Source of the DNA: Jaltomata sinuosa
Taxonomy: Eukaryota > Streptophyta > Magnoliopsida > Solanales > Solanaceae
Length of the DNA: 64,000 bases
Direction: 5' to 3'
NCBI GenBank assembly: GCA_003996215.1
Contig: QJPP01003455.1
Coordinates: 34,292-98,291, forward strand
The notes beneath the pieces are model-generated. The model was not told where the DNA came from, ran no database searches, and worked only from the letters and a program-made list of their open reading frames with translations. Numbering within the stretch: position 1 is the stretch's first letter; each line of letters opens with the position of its first letter. This document shows positions 1 through 12,913 of the stretch, in pieces. The position numbers and the translations under genes were made by a program.

Positions 1-115
1 GATTTATTTAGTAAATAAAAGCAATATGCGAGGAAAATTAAACTTTAAAAATAATAATAACTAGTAAAATAACAGGCCAAGAGAGGTATAGGGAGGTAAA
101 AATTGAGTGTCAACA

Positions 116-2545
116 ACAGCCTTCAAAACTCGGTATGGTCACTATGAATTGAGTGTCCTACAGCTTTTATGGACTCGATGAACAAGGTGTTCAAGAAATA
201 TTTGGGCATGTTCGTTATTTTCAACATAGTGGATATCCTTGTCTACTCGCAGAGTAAGGAGGAGCATGTAAATCATTTGAGGGTTGTGTTGCAAACTCTC
301 AAGGATCTCCAGCTATTCACCAAGTTTAGTAAGTGTGAATTCTAGTTGCATTCAGTTGCTTTTCTAGGTCATATGGTATATGAGGGTATTCGAGTAGATT
401 TGCAGAAGATAGAGGCAGTAAAGAACTAGCCTAAACCCACCTCCCCGCCAGACATTAGGAGTTTTTTGGGTTTGGCTGGTTACTATAGGAGATTTTTTGA
501 GAGGTTTTCATTCATAGTTTCCCCTTGACCAGGTTGACTCAGAAAAATATTTAGTTCCACTGGTCAGATAATTCTAAAAGTAACTTCCAGGAATTGAAGA
601 TTAGGTTGACCATAGCTCTAGTTTTGACTCTACTAGAGGGTTCAGATGGTTTCATTGTGTATTTGATGCATTTAAAGTTGGCTTAGGTTGTGTTTTGATG
701 CAGCGTGGTAAGGTCATCGCCTATGCCTTTAGACAACTTAAGATTCATGAGAAGAACTACCTAACTCATGATCTTGAGTTAGCAGCAGTGGTCTTTGCCT
801 TGAAGATTTGGAGACACTATTTGTATCGTGTCAATATGGATGTATTTACTGATCATAAGAGCCTCCAGTATGTATTCACTCAGATGGAATTAAATCTTCA
901 TACGAGAAGGTGGTAAGAGCTTCTCAAGGACTATGACACGAGTGTGCTTTACCATCTGCGTAAGGCCAATATGGTAGCTGACGCATTTAGCAGGTTGTCC
1001 ATGGGATATGTGTCACATGTTAAGGAAGAAAAGAAAGAATTTGCTAAGGATGTTCATAGACTCGCGCGTTTGAGAGTTTGCCTTACATATTCGTCAGAAG
1101 GTGGTGTCATTGTTCATAATGGGTATGAATCTTCTTTGGTAGTTGAGGTGAATGAGAAACAAGATAGTGATCCCATCTTGCTCCAGTTGAAAGGTGTTGT
1201 TCATCAGCAAAGAGTGGAGGTTTTATCCTAAACGAAAGATGGTGTGCTTCGTTATCAGGGTCAGTTATGCATTCTTAATGTGGATGAATTGAGACAACGA
1301 ATTTTGACAGAGGCCTACAGCTCCAGATATTCCATCCACCCCGGTGCCACTAAGATGTACCGTGACCTACGGAAAGTCTATTGGTGGATCGGCATGAAGA
1401 GAAACATTGCATATTTTGTGGCTAAGTGCCCAAATTACTAGCAAGTGAAGGTAGAACATCAGAGACCAGGTGGTATAACCCAGGATATTGATATTCTTAC
1501 TTGAAAGCGGGAAGTTATCAATATGGATTTTATTACATGCTTACCTCATACTCGTAGACAACATGATTTTATTTGGGTGATAGTAGACATGATGACTAAG
1601 TCAGGCCACTTCTTAGCTGTTAAGACTACCGATTTGGTAGAAGATTATGCTATATTCTACATCCGTGAGATAGTCAGATTACATAGAGTTCCCTTATCCA
1701 TCATCTCAAATAAGGACACTCAGTTTACTTTTCAGTGTTGGAAATCCTACCAGAAATATCTTGGTACTCAGGTAAATCTCAGCACAGCATTTCACCCTCA
1801 GACATATGTCCAGGAAGAGCGTACCATTCAGACCTTAGAGAATATGTTGAGAGCTCGCGTTATCGATTTCAAAGGTAATTGGGATGAGAACTTACCTCTT
1901 ATAGAGTTTGCCTATAATAACAGCTTCTATTCTAGCATTCAGATGGCTCCATATGAGGCACTTTATGGGCAATGGTGTAGATCACCTATAGGCTGGTTTG
2001 AGGTACTTGAAGTAGCATTGATAGGTCCAAATTCAGTTCATGAGACAATGGAGAAAGTTCATCTCATTATGGAGAGGTTGAAGGCCGCTCAGAGTCATGA
2101 GAAATCTTATCCAGATGTGAGAAGAAGAGACGTAGAGTTTGAGGTTGATGATTGGGTGTTCTTAAGGGTTTCACCTATAAAGGGAGTCATGAGATTTGGT
2201 AAGAAAGGGAAGCTTAGTCCCTGCTATGTAGGCCCCTATAAGATTCTTAGGAGAGTTGGCAAGGTAGCTTATGAGTTAGAGTTGCCCGCAGACTTAGCAT
2301 CAGTGCACCCCATCTTTCATATATCCTTTTTGAAGAAGTGCATAAGTGATCCAGCCGTAGTTGTGCCTTTAGAAAGTGTGGGTATGAAAGACAGTCTCTC
2401 TTATAAAGAGGTCCTAGTTGATATTCTTGACCATCATGTTCATAGGTTGAGAAATAAGGAAGTCACATCAGTGAAAGTCCTTTGGAGGAACCAGTTGTTT
2501 GAGAGAGCTACTTGGGAAGCGGAAGCAACTATGACGGCTAAGTAA
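116..2545 (+). pseudogene. Gyp-A pol remnant (RT end, RNase H, integrase, chromodomain-like tail)
   Basis: In order: the end of RT (116-560), RNase H (about 560-1000, with TDHKSLQYV near 850), the integrase HHCC zinc finger (1320-1440, IHPGATKMY), the integrase core (1523-2100) and a C-terminal tail ending in a WRNQLFERATWEAE motif typical of the degenerate chromodomain of this group (2430-2545). About 12 codons just before the AFMD motif, present in Gyp-F, are missing near 155-165. The RT catalytic FIDD is changed to NIVD near 220, and the second integrase Asp (usually ISDRG) is Asn. Stops interrupt the frame at several places, including 427-429 and 915. The longest open stretch is 1523-2545 (340 residues). 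The product would not be active. Confidence 0.88.
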
Positions 2546-2816
2546 CCTCACCTCTTCCCTTCCAACTCAGTTTCAGCTTGAGGTAATAGTTTCCTCCTTA
2601 GTGTATTCCTTCAGTTCTATTCCTTTAGTTATTTTCATGCTCCTAGTAAGCCCTCATGCCTCACGAATCCAATTCAGCTAAAATTTAGTTAGAAATTAGT
2701 TAGTATGACAGTACTTCAATTTTTTTTCTATTCAGTTGGTACTGATTACAGCTCTTTCCCTCCAAACTCAGCTTATTCATCCTTCATTCGAGAATGAATG
2801 ATCCTACGAGGGAGAT
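2546..2816 (+). other. Gyp-A 3' untranslated region and polypurine tract
   Basis: Short noncoding stretch between the pol stop and the LTR. It ends in the purine-rich tract ACGAGGGAGAT immediately before the LTR start TGTAACA. That is the expected plus-strand primer position, and it corresponds to the tract left of Gyp-B's internal region on the opposite strand (near 9956-9975). Confidence 0.7.
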
Positions 2817-4196
2817 TGTAACATCCTGAAATTTGAACCGGCATTTAAACTCAGAAAACTTAGCAAATTCAGCAATTTTCAGGTCCCACAGGAATGTGCC
2901 ATAGGCCGTGCGAGGCATGATGGCCTGTCAGGTCGGCCATGGGAACCGTAGTTCCTTCTCAGTATGATGGGAAGCCACCACGACCATCACAGGTCCGATG
3001 GACCATGGGAGCTCACCGTGGGAATCAACCAGTGGCCCTGACCAGCCCCTCCAGCCCAACGGCCAAGGCCACGTGTCGTGGAAGGTCCCTCTGGCCATGG
3101 ACTCAGTCATCGGAATTGTCCAGAGGATCGGACAATCTGTCCTATTCCAACAGCCAGGTCTGACGCGATTTTTTGCAAATTTTAAATTTAAGTCAGGGGT
3201 TTTCTAGTCTTTTCTCCATTCTTTTAAATCCTATATTAAGTCATTTTCGGTATATTTCAAGGGGTTTTAATCAGACATAGCCTATTTTTCAATTATTCCA
3301 TCGATTAAGTCTCAGAAAAAAGAAAGAAAAGTTCTCTCTTAGAATACAGACCTAGGGCTTTCTTCTCCAAAGCTTCAGAACTCCATCCACAGTTCAATAA
3401 TATTCTTCTACCACGTATGTGAGTATTCAGTAGGGGTCTTGTTCGTCCTTATGCCCAAAACCTCAGGCTTTTACACTGATTTTCATAATTTTAGAAACTA
3501 GAGTTTTTACCCTCTTATGCAGATTCTTATAGAATTCAACTCTTATGCTTAACATATAATTCTTATCCTATTTAAATAAATTATATCATGTTCTCAATGA
3601 TTTGCATGAGTTTTTACAAGGTTTTAAGAAATCAAGAACTTAGCCCTAATTTGTAGTACTTTCTCATAAATTAGTTTTCTTCAGAATTTAACCTATATTA
3701 CAAGCATTGAGTTTTTTTAAAAAATAGAATTTATCCAGCTTCAGTTTACTACATCTTTTCAGAAAATAGTGATTTCAGACCAATTAAGTTCTGACACAGT
3801 ATTCCAGAACTTCAGTGTTAATGAGCTAGCATAACAAATTTTGGGAGTAGTACTTAACATTGAGTCGGACTAGGATTTAGCGTACCTTAAAAGTCCCAGA
3901 ACTACATACCACCATAGGTTATTTAACCTCTCAGTTGCGACTCAGAACTAGTGATCACACCAGCCATGCCTTTATACCCTGGTAAGGTATATTGGGTCCT
4001 CACGATGGAGCGTATATATCGAACTCCACGTTTAGCTCACGTGGTTTATGTCGGTTAACAGACTCTCCCAAAAAATTATACTTAGCAGTTAGATACTAGG
4101 CCCTCACTTCAGTTTTATAGCTTTTCAGTATGCTTTTCAAATTTTTATGCATGATTTTGTTTGGGCCTATGTATCACAGTTCAACTTACATTTTTA

Positions 4197-4272
<76 letters not shown>

Positions 4273-4762
4273 GATTTGTATATCCCTCGTGCTCAATACA
4301 TTCAAAGTATTGACGCATACTCTATGTGTTGCATCCTATCATGATGCAGGTTCAGGTTCTCAGATTCAGCAGCACGATTAGTTCGGGTCAGCAATACTTT
4401 AGCGACTACTTGTGGTGAGTCCTTATCATCCAAGAACAGATTTTTTGATGCTTTTCCTTAGTCTAGTTCAGTTTCAGTATTTGGAGTTAACTGGGGGTTT
4501 TTTCAGAAATTCATAAGTAGTAGAGGCTTTCAGATATAGAGTCAGACATCAGCTTTTTAGTTAGTTCATTTATTGCAGGCTCATATTCGAACTCAGATAG
4601 CCTCAGTTAAATTTTAACGAGCTTATATCTTTATTCAGTTTAGCTTCTGCTCAGTTTAAATTCATGTGATTGCTTAGTATATATCAGACCGTGGGTTAGC
4701 TTGGGGTCACTTGTGGCTCTAAGCACCATTTCACGTTTAGGGTATAGACTCGGGGCATGACA
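2817..4762 (+). repeat. Gyp-A 3' LTR
   Basis: Begins TGTAACATCC directly after the polypurine tract and ends CGGGGCATGACA, giving TG...CA ends and a length of 1946 bp. It carries a GC-rich block rich in CCATGG-like palindromes (2890-3110) and a long AT microsatellite (4198-4269). The 5' partner LTR is not in the window, so no target duplication can be tested. Small open frames inside (2939-3207, 4130-4381) are by-products of base composition. Confidence 0.8.
4198..4269. repeat. AT dinucleotide microsatellite
   Basis: About 72 bp of nearly pure TA/AT repeats with one interruption (ATACATA) near 4213, inside the Gyp-A LTR. Confidence 0.97.
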
Positions 4763-7022
4763 AAAATGAAGCAAACCAATTCAAATACATGATCAATATA
4801 CAAAAAATATTTGATGATATCAAGTCCTAGATAAGAGAATAAAAAGGAGGAGGAGGAGAAGTGAAGAATCCTTTTGACAAAAGTTATTTAAAATTGGGAA
4901 CTAGTTAAAAAAAAATTAAAGTGAGTGAAACTTAAATGGGAGCTACCACGTAGGATGCCCGAGAATTTTTTACTATTATTTTTTATTGAAAGAATTATCC
5001 AAAAGTAAAAATTACGGCTTTAAATAATATAATTTGGCTCAAATTTTCATTGTTTATCCAATTAACGTCATTCTTTCCTGTATTCCAAAATAAATTACTT
5101 TTTCACCTTTTAATTTTTCTCTTTCTTAGTTTTCATGTCAACTCCATATCTTCTATTCTCATTTCTTCTTATTTCTAAAAAATCTTACTTCTTTATCTAT
5201 TTCTTCTATATATTTTTTTTCATTCTTTCTCATCTCATTTGTCCTCCTTCCCTTTTTCATTTCCTACTATCTTATTTAAAATATTCTTTTTCCTATTTTT
5301 CAGTCCTTTCTCTTCTCACTTATACACGTACTCTCTTTCTCATTTGAATAAGATTTGAGTTAAATTCTAAAAAAAATTCAAGTTGGTTAGTTTTTTGAAT
5401 TTTGATGTTGTTCCAGTTGATTCTAAACATCAAAAAGAGTTCAAAACTTAAATTTAAAGTGATTTGGAGTAGATTTGATTAAAGTTTCAGAAAAAGAGTG
5501 TAGACATAAAAATTTTGTAGGACTCTAAAAGACGAGCCCAATTTCAATTAGGGTTCTTGGAGAATACTTTACCCAAAATCCTAGTTCACGCTTATATAAA
5601 TGATAATATATTTCCTTGAAGAGGCATCTCAAAATCTCAAAAACTCCTCGGGTATTCATAAGGAGATCAAGGAACAAATACTACCTTTGTTAAAGTCATC
5701 GCCGCCGATATCTCTAGCGATCAAATACATCACAGGGAGGTCCAAATGATTCTACATTTGAGAAATAAGCTACTAACAACCCTTGAATCACGAAGAAAAT
5801 TCAGAGAGAAGAAACAAGGAAAGAACAAAATTGTACTTGCAAATATTCATCAATAAAATCTCTGGCATACACTTTGATAGGCATAGGCTAGAAGATTCTT
5901 AGAGTTCCTTCTTCTTTCTTGTGAAACTTTTTGGCAAAGCAAATATGATTCTCCACAACACTTGAACAATAATGGCTGAAGGTATATTCCTATTTATTTT
6001 TACTTTAGCCATGTTGTTCTGTATTTTGAAGTGATCGTGAAGATCTGCAATTAAAAGTGTGTTGCGATATTCATGTTTTATAGTAGATCTATAGAATTGA
6101 GATTTATTTGTTTGGGTGTGCTTTATAATGTTATTATATGTCTTTGGCTTAATCAATATGTTTTTAATGTGCGTTGCCTTGATTTTAAAAGGAGGTTGAC
6201 ACCATGAAAATACAACAGTAAAGTGATTTGAATTTGGGTCTAATATTTTAGTAAGTTAAATGTAATCTATTGACCTTTTATTTGTAAAAAAAAGTTTTTC
6301 ATTTAAAATTAATTATGACAAATGCTTGTTTAAGTGCTAGTACACTTATAATGAATTAACAAAATTATGTGTACTTAATTGTATTACTAGTGTCTCCATT
6401 TTAAGAATTATCGCTTCAATAAGAATGTGTAGGTTCTGCCTATTTCTTTGTTATGCGGTTTTTTCCTTTTTAATGGGAGATGCTTTGTGCATCGGATTAT
6501 TTTTTATGTAGGCTCTGCCTATACAATTCATTTTTGTACTTTAATAGTTAACATCAAGTTTAAGTTAATTATTAAAGTTAACTAGTGTGAGATGCCATTT
6601 TAAGTTCTTTTTATTATATGATTGGGCTAGCCACAACATCCTGAGTATATAATATAAAGAAAATATAAAATTATTCAATCACATAAAGTTAAGTGATTAA
6701 GATATAATAAAGACATCTAATAAAGTCTAATTATTTTATCAAAATAGTATCTTTACCCCACAGGGAGGTAACTAATTTGGTTAATTGGAATAAGATAGTA
6801 AATCTTTCAGTTAAAAATTATCCTATGCCCGCAGGTACGGATTATTTTCTGGATTTATTTGATTTACTAGTCTACTAAAGTTAAGTAAATTATATGCACA
6901 GGAAGGTTTAAATTTTACTTAGAATAGATATTTATGCGATTCACTTTTGATGGTTATGTATTTCATAGCTTATGTATGTGCATCCTTATTTTTCAGTTAA
7001 CACAACTTTTCCTACTGCTCTG
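4763..7022. other. AT-rich noncoding region upstream of the copia gag
   Basis: No coding sequence recognised. The T-rich open frame at 5135-5347 and its neighbours are compositional. A TATA-like TTATATAAATG near 5590 is followed by leader-like sequence, so the part from about 5500 onward may be the 5' LTR and leader of Cop-C. I could not find a primer binding site or a partner LTR to prove it. The rest (4763-about 5500) could be older host or repeat DNA. Confidence 0.45.
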
Positions 7023-7790
7023 GTTAACAAAAATGCTTGAATTCCAATGTTGTCTGATGACTACTTTACTGAATTGAAGGATAAAGTCCTTCTCACATTA
7101 GGATGCTCGAATCTAGATCTGGATCTCTGTGTGGAAGAACCACCTAAACCCACGGAATCAAGTAGCTAGAGGCTAAGGCTTTTTATGAGCGGTTGGAGTG
7201 ATCCAATCGCTTGAGCTTAATACTCATAAAAGCTCATATAAGTCAAAGCATTAGGGGTTCTATCCCTAACAATGACAAGGTCAAAGCCTACATGAAGGAA
7301 ATTGATGAACAATTTGTAAGCTCTGACAAAGCATTGGATAGCACCCTTATGAAGAGGCTCTCAAGTATGACGTTTTATAGAAGTCGTACCGAGAGTGAGC
7401 ACATTATGGAGATGAGAGATATTGCTTCTAAACTCAAGTCCGTTGAGTTTGATATGTATGCACCATTTCTTGTGCATTTTATTCTCAACTCTCTTCCTGC
7501 GGAATATAGTCCGTTCAAGATATCTTATAACACACATAAAGATAAATGGTCAATCAATGAACTCTTGACCATGTGTGTTCAAGAAGAGGAGAGGTTGAAA
7601 CATGAGATACCTAAAAGTATTAATTTGGTGACTCGTGATAAGAGAAATGCTAAGAAGGGTAAAAGTGTTCCTATAAAGAAGAAAGGCAGTCGTGATAAAG
7701 ATTCTTGCCGTTTCTGCTGAAAGAAGGGACACTGAAAGAATGATTGCCTGAAATACAAGAGATGGCTTGAAAAAAAGGTAATTTTACCTT
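7023..7790 (+). pseudogene. Cop-C gag (capsid/nucleocapsid) pseudogene
   Basis: Translates to a Ty1/copia gag. The N-terminal part from the ATG at 7047 reads LKDKVLLTLG..., then comes a retrotran_gag-like domain (7211-7600) and a basic linker. A CCHC zinc knuckle at 7706-7747 has all four ligands in C-X2-C-X4-H-X4-C spacing, but TGA stops fall at the fifth and tenth positions. Stops at about 7168 and a frame change near 7205 separate the N-terminal piece from the 169-residue open stretch at 7211-7720. The intact family protein would assemble particles around the element RNA. Confidence 0.8.
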
Positions 7791-8527
7791 TGTATGTTAT
7801 GAATCTAATTTCATTGAAGTTTCTGATAATACATGGTGGATCGATTCTGGTTCCACAACTTATATTGCCAAAACTATGCAAGGTTTTCTAACTCTAAGGA
7901 AATCGATGGGCACTGAACAGAATATTTATTCTGGCAATAGGATGGCATCACATGTGGAAGGCGTGGGGACTTATAGGCTCATTTTAAAAGATTATTTTCA
8001 ATTAGATTTAAAAAATACTTTTTATGTTCCATCTTATTTTAGGAATTTAATTTCTCTTTTAAAACTATCATTCGCTGGTTATGATTTCAATTTTCATTAT
8101 TCTACAATGAAACTTTTGAAAGTCAATAAAGTTATTGGTTTTGGAAATTTGTATGGAAAATTATTTAAATTTGAGCTAGCCCCCACGACGGAATGTAATG
8201 TCTTAACCCTGCATGATAAAGAAATTGGCACTAAGTGATGTATTATCAATGACAACTCATCAAGTCTTTGGCACAAGAGATTGGGACACATCTCAATTGA
8301 AAGATTAAAAAGACTGGTTAATGATGGAGTTCTAGAAGCTCTTGATTTTTTTGACTTTGGGACTTGTGTGGACTGCATAAAGGGTAAGCAGACCAACAAA
8401 TCCACTAAAGGTGCCAAAAGAAATTCTCAATTGCTTGATCATACATACAGATATGTGTGGACCTTTTCCTACCCCTTGCTTGAATGGTGAGAGATATTTT
8501 ATCTCTTTTATTGATGACTATTTAAGA
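7790..8527 (+). pseudogene. Cop-C protease, GAG-pre-integrase and start of integrase
   Basis: The aspartic protease motif WWIDSGS is encoded near 7834-7854 (catalytic Asp codon 7843-7845). The open stretch 7876-8238 covers the rest of protease. The GAG-pre-integrase domain follows (LWHKRLGHIS near 8266-8300, ending CVDCIKGKQ). The integrase begins after a frameshift near 8440 and reads up to a FIDDY motif near 8505-8520, then stops at the Gyp-B junction. The next integrase codons are missing, not just displaced: when translation resumes at 16741 roughly 50 codons are lost, including the second catalytic Asp. Confidence 0.78.
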
Positions 8528-9955
8528 TAACCGACATAGACCATGTGAGCTACATGGAATCATATGTATCCGCCCCATCGAAAGTACCTAATATACCTTA
8601 CCAGGGTATAAAGGCATAACTAGTGTGATCACAATGTCTGATGCCCACATAGGGGACTTAAAGAACCTATGGTGGCACGTAGTTCTGGGATATACAAGGG
8701 GTACGCTCACCCAATCCAACTCGGTGCTCAATGTTACTCCCACAACATACTTATAGCTCATCTTATACTTGGACATATCTGATGCCAAATCTGTTTGAAA
8801 AGCATAAAGGTATATCTGGTACCATGCAATTCACATAACTTAGGTAGACATATCTAGATGTCAAACCTCTCATAAACATAGAGACATATCTAATGTCATA
8901 CAATGCATACTTCAAATCCTTAAAATTTAGCATAGCCATAATTTTAAATATACTTTTCTTTCTAAATTCATAACTTGAAGAATTAAGCATGCAATTTCAT
9001 AATACTGAGGTCATGTTATCTAAACATGCCAAATTTCACTTGAAAACATGCAATGCAATGAAATCATACTAGAAATCCTTCTTTATGCATAGGCTTTTGA
9101 AAACACTTAAGGAATCTCAATTAAAACATGGGTAATTAATGGGAAACCATGAATTGATACTTTAAAATAAAACCCATAACTTTTCTCCAATTTGGGTAAG
9201 AACCCTAATTTCATAAGTCCATAAATCAAAGTAAAATTTGAGAATTTTGGGCATAAGGGTGAAAGAAATCCCTTATTGAATACCCACATACCTGAATTGA
9301 AGCTTTCTATGCTAGATTGAAAAGAACGGAGGCTTGAAGGTGGAGGTTCTTGCTTGGATCTTGAGATTTGGAGAAGAGGAACTCTTTCTTCTTTTGGAAT
9401 AGAATGACTTAGAATGAGAAGAGCTTAGGATATTAGGGGATGAAAACCTACTAAAAATGGTCAAAACGACCTCACTTAGGAGTTAAAGAATAGGGAAAAA
9501 GACTAATTTATCCCCGACTTAAAAATAGAAAGCTGCAGAAATTTATTCACTTCACGGGCTTTCTAATGGGTGTCATGCCCACGACGGCCCATCAACCAAG
9601 GCGTCAGAGAGAGGGACTGAAATTCTAGGCACTGGAGGTTCTTGACAATGCGGTCTCATTGGCCGTCATAGTCACGACGCCCGTGGCGTAGCCCGTCGGG
9701 GTACTGGAGAGTTAGGGTAAAGGTTCTTGAAGATCCCGATGATGGGTTCCCACAGGCCATTGATCCTGTGATGCCCGTCATGACCTCCCATCGGGTGGAG
9801 GTAACTTAGCTCAGGAGCCACTGGACGCTTCCCATGGCATGCCCCATGGCCCATCAAAGCTCTGATGCCTGAGGTGGCTGCTCGTGGTGACCAACAATTG
9901 TAGAATTTTTTGAGTTCTAAGTTTTACTGATGATTTGAAATTTCGAGGTGTTACA
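8528..9955 (-). repeat. Gyp-B 3' LTR (outer end deleted)
   Basis: Matches 15648-16740 closely, starting at GACATAGACCATGTGAGC. It ends at 9955 in GTGTTACA (TGTAACAC on the minus strand). It retains about 335 bp (near 9446-9785) that the right LTR lacks; this interval holds a GC-rich block with repeated GCCCGTC/GACGGGC-like motifs. Confidence 0.85.
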
Positions 9956-10204
9956 ATATCTCCCCCTTGGGATCATTCATCCTCCAATGAAGAATAAGCA
10001 AGGAAAGCTAGAGAGAAAACAGCCCAACCAAACAACAAGACATGCAACTCAAGGATAAATATGAAAATTGAGCTTTTTATCATAAAACATAACTGAACTA
10101 ACTTTGGAAAACATGAACGCATGCTAGGATCATGAGGGAAACTGATGGAATAGAATCGGAGGGGCATACTAAGGAGGGAAACTAATACCTCAAGATGAAA
10201 CTAG
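9956..10204 (-). other. Gyp-B polypurine tract and 3' untranslated region
   Basis: Directly inside the left LTR, the minus strand reads CCCAAGGGGGAGATAT, a polypurine tract abutting the LTR. The rest, to the end of pol, is noncoding and resembles the Gyp-A 3' region. Confidence 0.75.
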
Positions 10205-11500
10205 ATCGGAAGGAAAGAGATGAGGGTACTTGGCTTTCATGGTTGTTTCTGCTTCCCAAGTAGCTCCCTCAACTAACTGATTTCTCCAAAGGAACTTTAC
10301 CGAAATGACTTCTTTATTTCTCAACCTCCGAATCTAACGATCAAGAATCTCCCCAGGGACTTCCTCATAAGTAAAGTTATCCTTCACACTCACATCTTCC
10401 AAGGGAACAATCAAGGTCGGATCACCAACACACTTCTTCAACAAGGAAATATGAAAAATCGGATGAACCACTTCTAAATCTGTTAGCAAATCTAACTCAT
10501 AAGCAACACTACCAACTCTCCTCATAATCCGATAAGGACCTACATAGTGGAGACTAAGTTTCCCTTTCTTGCCAAATCTCATCACACCCTTCATGGGTGC
10601 CACCTTCAGAAATACCCAATCATCAACCTCAAACTCCAACTCTCTTCTCCTTACATCTGCATATGATTTTTGTCCACTCTGAGCGGTCTTCAACCTCTCC
10701 CTAATGATCTGAACCTTCTCCATAGTCTCATGAACCGAATCTAGACCAATCAAAGTTGCCTCACCTACCTTAAACCAACCAATATGAGATCTATACCTCC
10801 GACCATAAAGTGCCTCATAAGGAGCCATCTGGATGCTAGAGTGGAAGTTGTTGTTGTAGGCTAACTCGATAAGAGGTAAGTGATCATCCCAATTACCCTT
10901 GAAATCAATCACACAAGCTCTCAACATATCCTCCAAAGTCTGAATAGTATGTTCTGCCTGGCCATCCGTTTGAGAGTGAAAAGTTATGCTAAGCTTAACC
11001 TGAGTACCAAGACCTTTCTGAAATGACTTCAAAAACTGGGAGGTAAACTGAGTACCCCTACCAGAGATGATAGACAATGGAACACTATGCAATCTAACTA
11101 TGTCCCGAATGTAGAGTCTGGCATAATCCTCTGTTAAATCTGTAGTCTTAACAACCAAAAAGTTAGATGACTTAGTCATCCCGTCGACAATCACCCAAAT
11201 AGAATCATGTTGCCTTCTAGTACAGGGCAAACCAGTAATGAAGTCCATATTGATCGCTTCCAGCTTCCAAGTAGGACGATTAATATCTTGAGTCATACCA
11301 CCTAGTCGTTGATGCTCTACTTTCACTTGTTGATAGTTGGGACACTTACCCAAAAAACCTTCTATGTCCTTCTTCATGCCATTCTACCAATAGACTTTCC
11401 ATAGGTCACGGTACATCTTGATGGCACCGGGGTAAATAGAATACCTGGAGATATGAGCCTCTGTCAAAATCCATTATCTCAACCCATCTATATCAGGAAC
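10205..11500 (-). pseudogene. Gyp-B integrase with chromodomain-like tail
   Basis: Zinc-finger remnants lie at about 11380-11500. The core and C-terminal domain form one long open stretch (10334-11377, 347 residues) with MDFITGLP, a first catalytic Asp in VIVDGMTKS, and the GQAEHTIQ glutamate. The second catalytic Asp is Gly (IISGRGTQ where Gyp-F has IISDRG), so strand transfer should be lost. A TAG just past 10334 precedes a readable tail with GATWEAE, the degenerate chromodomain end seen in Gyp-A. This domain would normally steer integration to heterochromatin (family knowledge). Confidence 0.85.
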
Positions 11501-12913
11501 ACATAGTCGACCCTGATATATAAGCACACTATCCCCCCTTGGGAGAAAACCTCTACCCTTTGTTAATGGACTGCACCCTTCAACTGGTGCAAAATAAGAT
11601 CACTGTCTTGCTTTTCTTTCACTTCAGCTACCAAAGAAGATTCTGAACCATTCTGAACAATAACACCACCTTCTGTCAAATCCATAAGGCAAACTCCCAA
11701 CCGAGCAAGTCGATGAACATCCTTGGCCAATTCCTTATTTATGTCCTCAACTAAAGACACACTACCCATGGACAACCTACTAAGTGCATCTGCCATGACA
11801 TTGGCCTTATCCCGATGGTAAAGCACACTCATATCATAATTCTTAAGAACCTCAAGCCATCTCCTTTGATGAAGATTCAATTCCTTTTGAGTTAACACAT
11901 ACTGAAGACTCTTATGATCGGTGAATACATCCACGTGAACACCATACAAATATTGTCTCCAAATCTTCAAAGAAAAAACCATGGACACTAACTCAAGATC
12001 ATGAGTAGGGTAGTTCTTCTCATGAATCTTAAGTTTTCTAGAAGCATAATAAATCACCTTGCCACGCTGCATCAACACACAACCCAAACCAATCCTAGAA
12101 GCATCACAATACACAAAAAGTCATCTAGGCCCTCTGGTAGAACCAACACTAGAGCTGTGGTCAACCTAGTCTTCAATTCCTGAAATTTCTTCTCACACAG
12201 ATCAGACCACTAAAATTTAACCTTCTTCTGAGTCAACCAAGTCAATGGGGCCGCAATAGAAGAAAACCCTTCCAAAAATCTCCTGTAGTAACCAGCCAAA
12301 CCCAAAAAGCTTCTGACATCGGATGGGGAAGTGGGTCTAGGCCAGTTCTTTACTGCCTCTATCTTCTGGGAATCAACTCGAATACCATCTCTAGTTATAA
12401 TATGACCCAGAAAAGCAACAGAGTGCATCCAAAACTCACACTTGGTGAACTTAGGAAATAACTGTCAATCTTTAAGAGTTTCCAACATAACTCTCAAATG
12501 GCCCGCATGCTCCTTCTCACTCTAAGAATATATAAGACTATCATCAATGAAAACAATCACAAACATATCCAGATATTGTTTGAACACACGGTCTATCAAG
12601 TCTATAAAGGCTGTAGGAGCATTCGTTAAGCCAAAAGTCATAACCATAAATTCATAATGACCATATTGGGTTCTGAAGGCTGTCTTTGGAATGTCACACT
12701 CTCTAACATAAAGCTAATGATAACCAGATCTAAGGTCGATCTTGGAGAAGAAACTAGCACTCTGAAGCTGATCAAATAAGTCATCAATCCTAGGAATGGG
12801 GTACTTATTCTTGATTGTGACCTTGTTCAACTGACGATAGTCGATACCATTCTAAGGGAATCGTCTTTATTTTGCATGAATAAAACTGGAGCACCCCATG
12901 GAGAGATGGTGGG
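11501..12913 (-). pseudogene. Gyp-B reverse transcriptase and RNase H
   Basis: RNase H is open at 11563-12114 and includes FTDHKSLQYVL and the YHRDKANVMADALSR motif. RT covers about 12115-12913 with SFLGLAGYYRRF (12210-12428) and a catalytic FIDD encoded on the minus strand at 12540-12551. Several stops and at least one frameshift break the RT (for example near 12430 and 12860). The sequence otherwise tracks Gyp-F RT closely, so it decayed after insertion. Confidence 0.82.

Larger units (their letters stand above)
116..4762 (+). mobile_element. Gyp-A: 5'-truncated Ty3/gypsy retrotransposon with 3' LTR
   Basis: Recognisable sequence begins inside the reverse transcriptase at about 116 and runs through RNase H, integrase, a chromodomain-like tail, a polypurine tract and a 3' LTR. 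The 5' LTR, gag, protease and most of RT are absent, and nothing before 116 resembles the element, so the 5' part was lost by deletion or recombination. The LTR matches that of Gyp-B in reverse orientation, for example around 3950-4060 against 8540-8640, so the two belong to one family. The chromodomain-like tail suggests a Tekay/Del-type chromovirus (inference). Confidence 0.85.

Noticed and set aside
4130..4381. 83-codon open frame on the + strand
   Set aside because: Mostly the AT microsatellite read as Tyr-Ile repeats inside the Gyp-A LTR.
5135..5347. 70-codon hydrophobic frame that could pass for a membrane protein
   Set aside because: T-rich composition gives Phe/Leu/Ser codons; no start context or homologue recognised.
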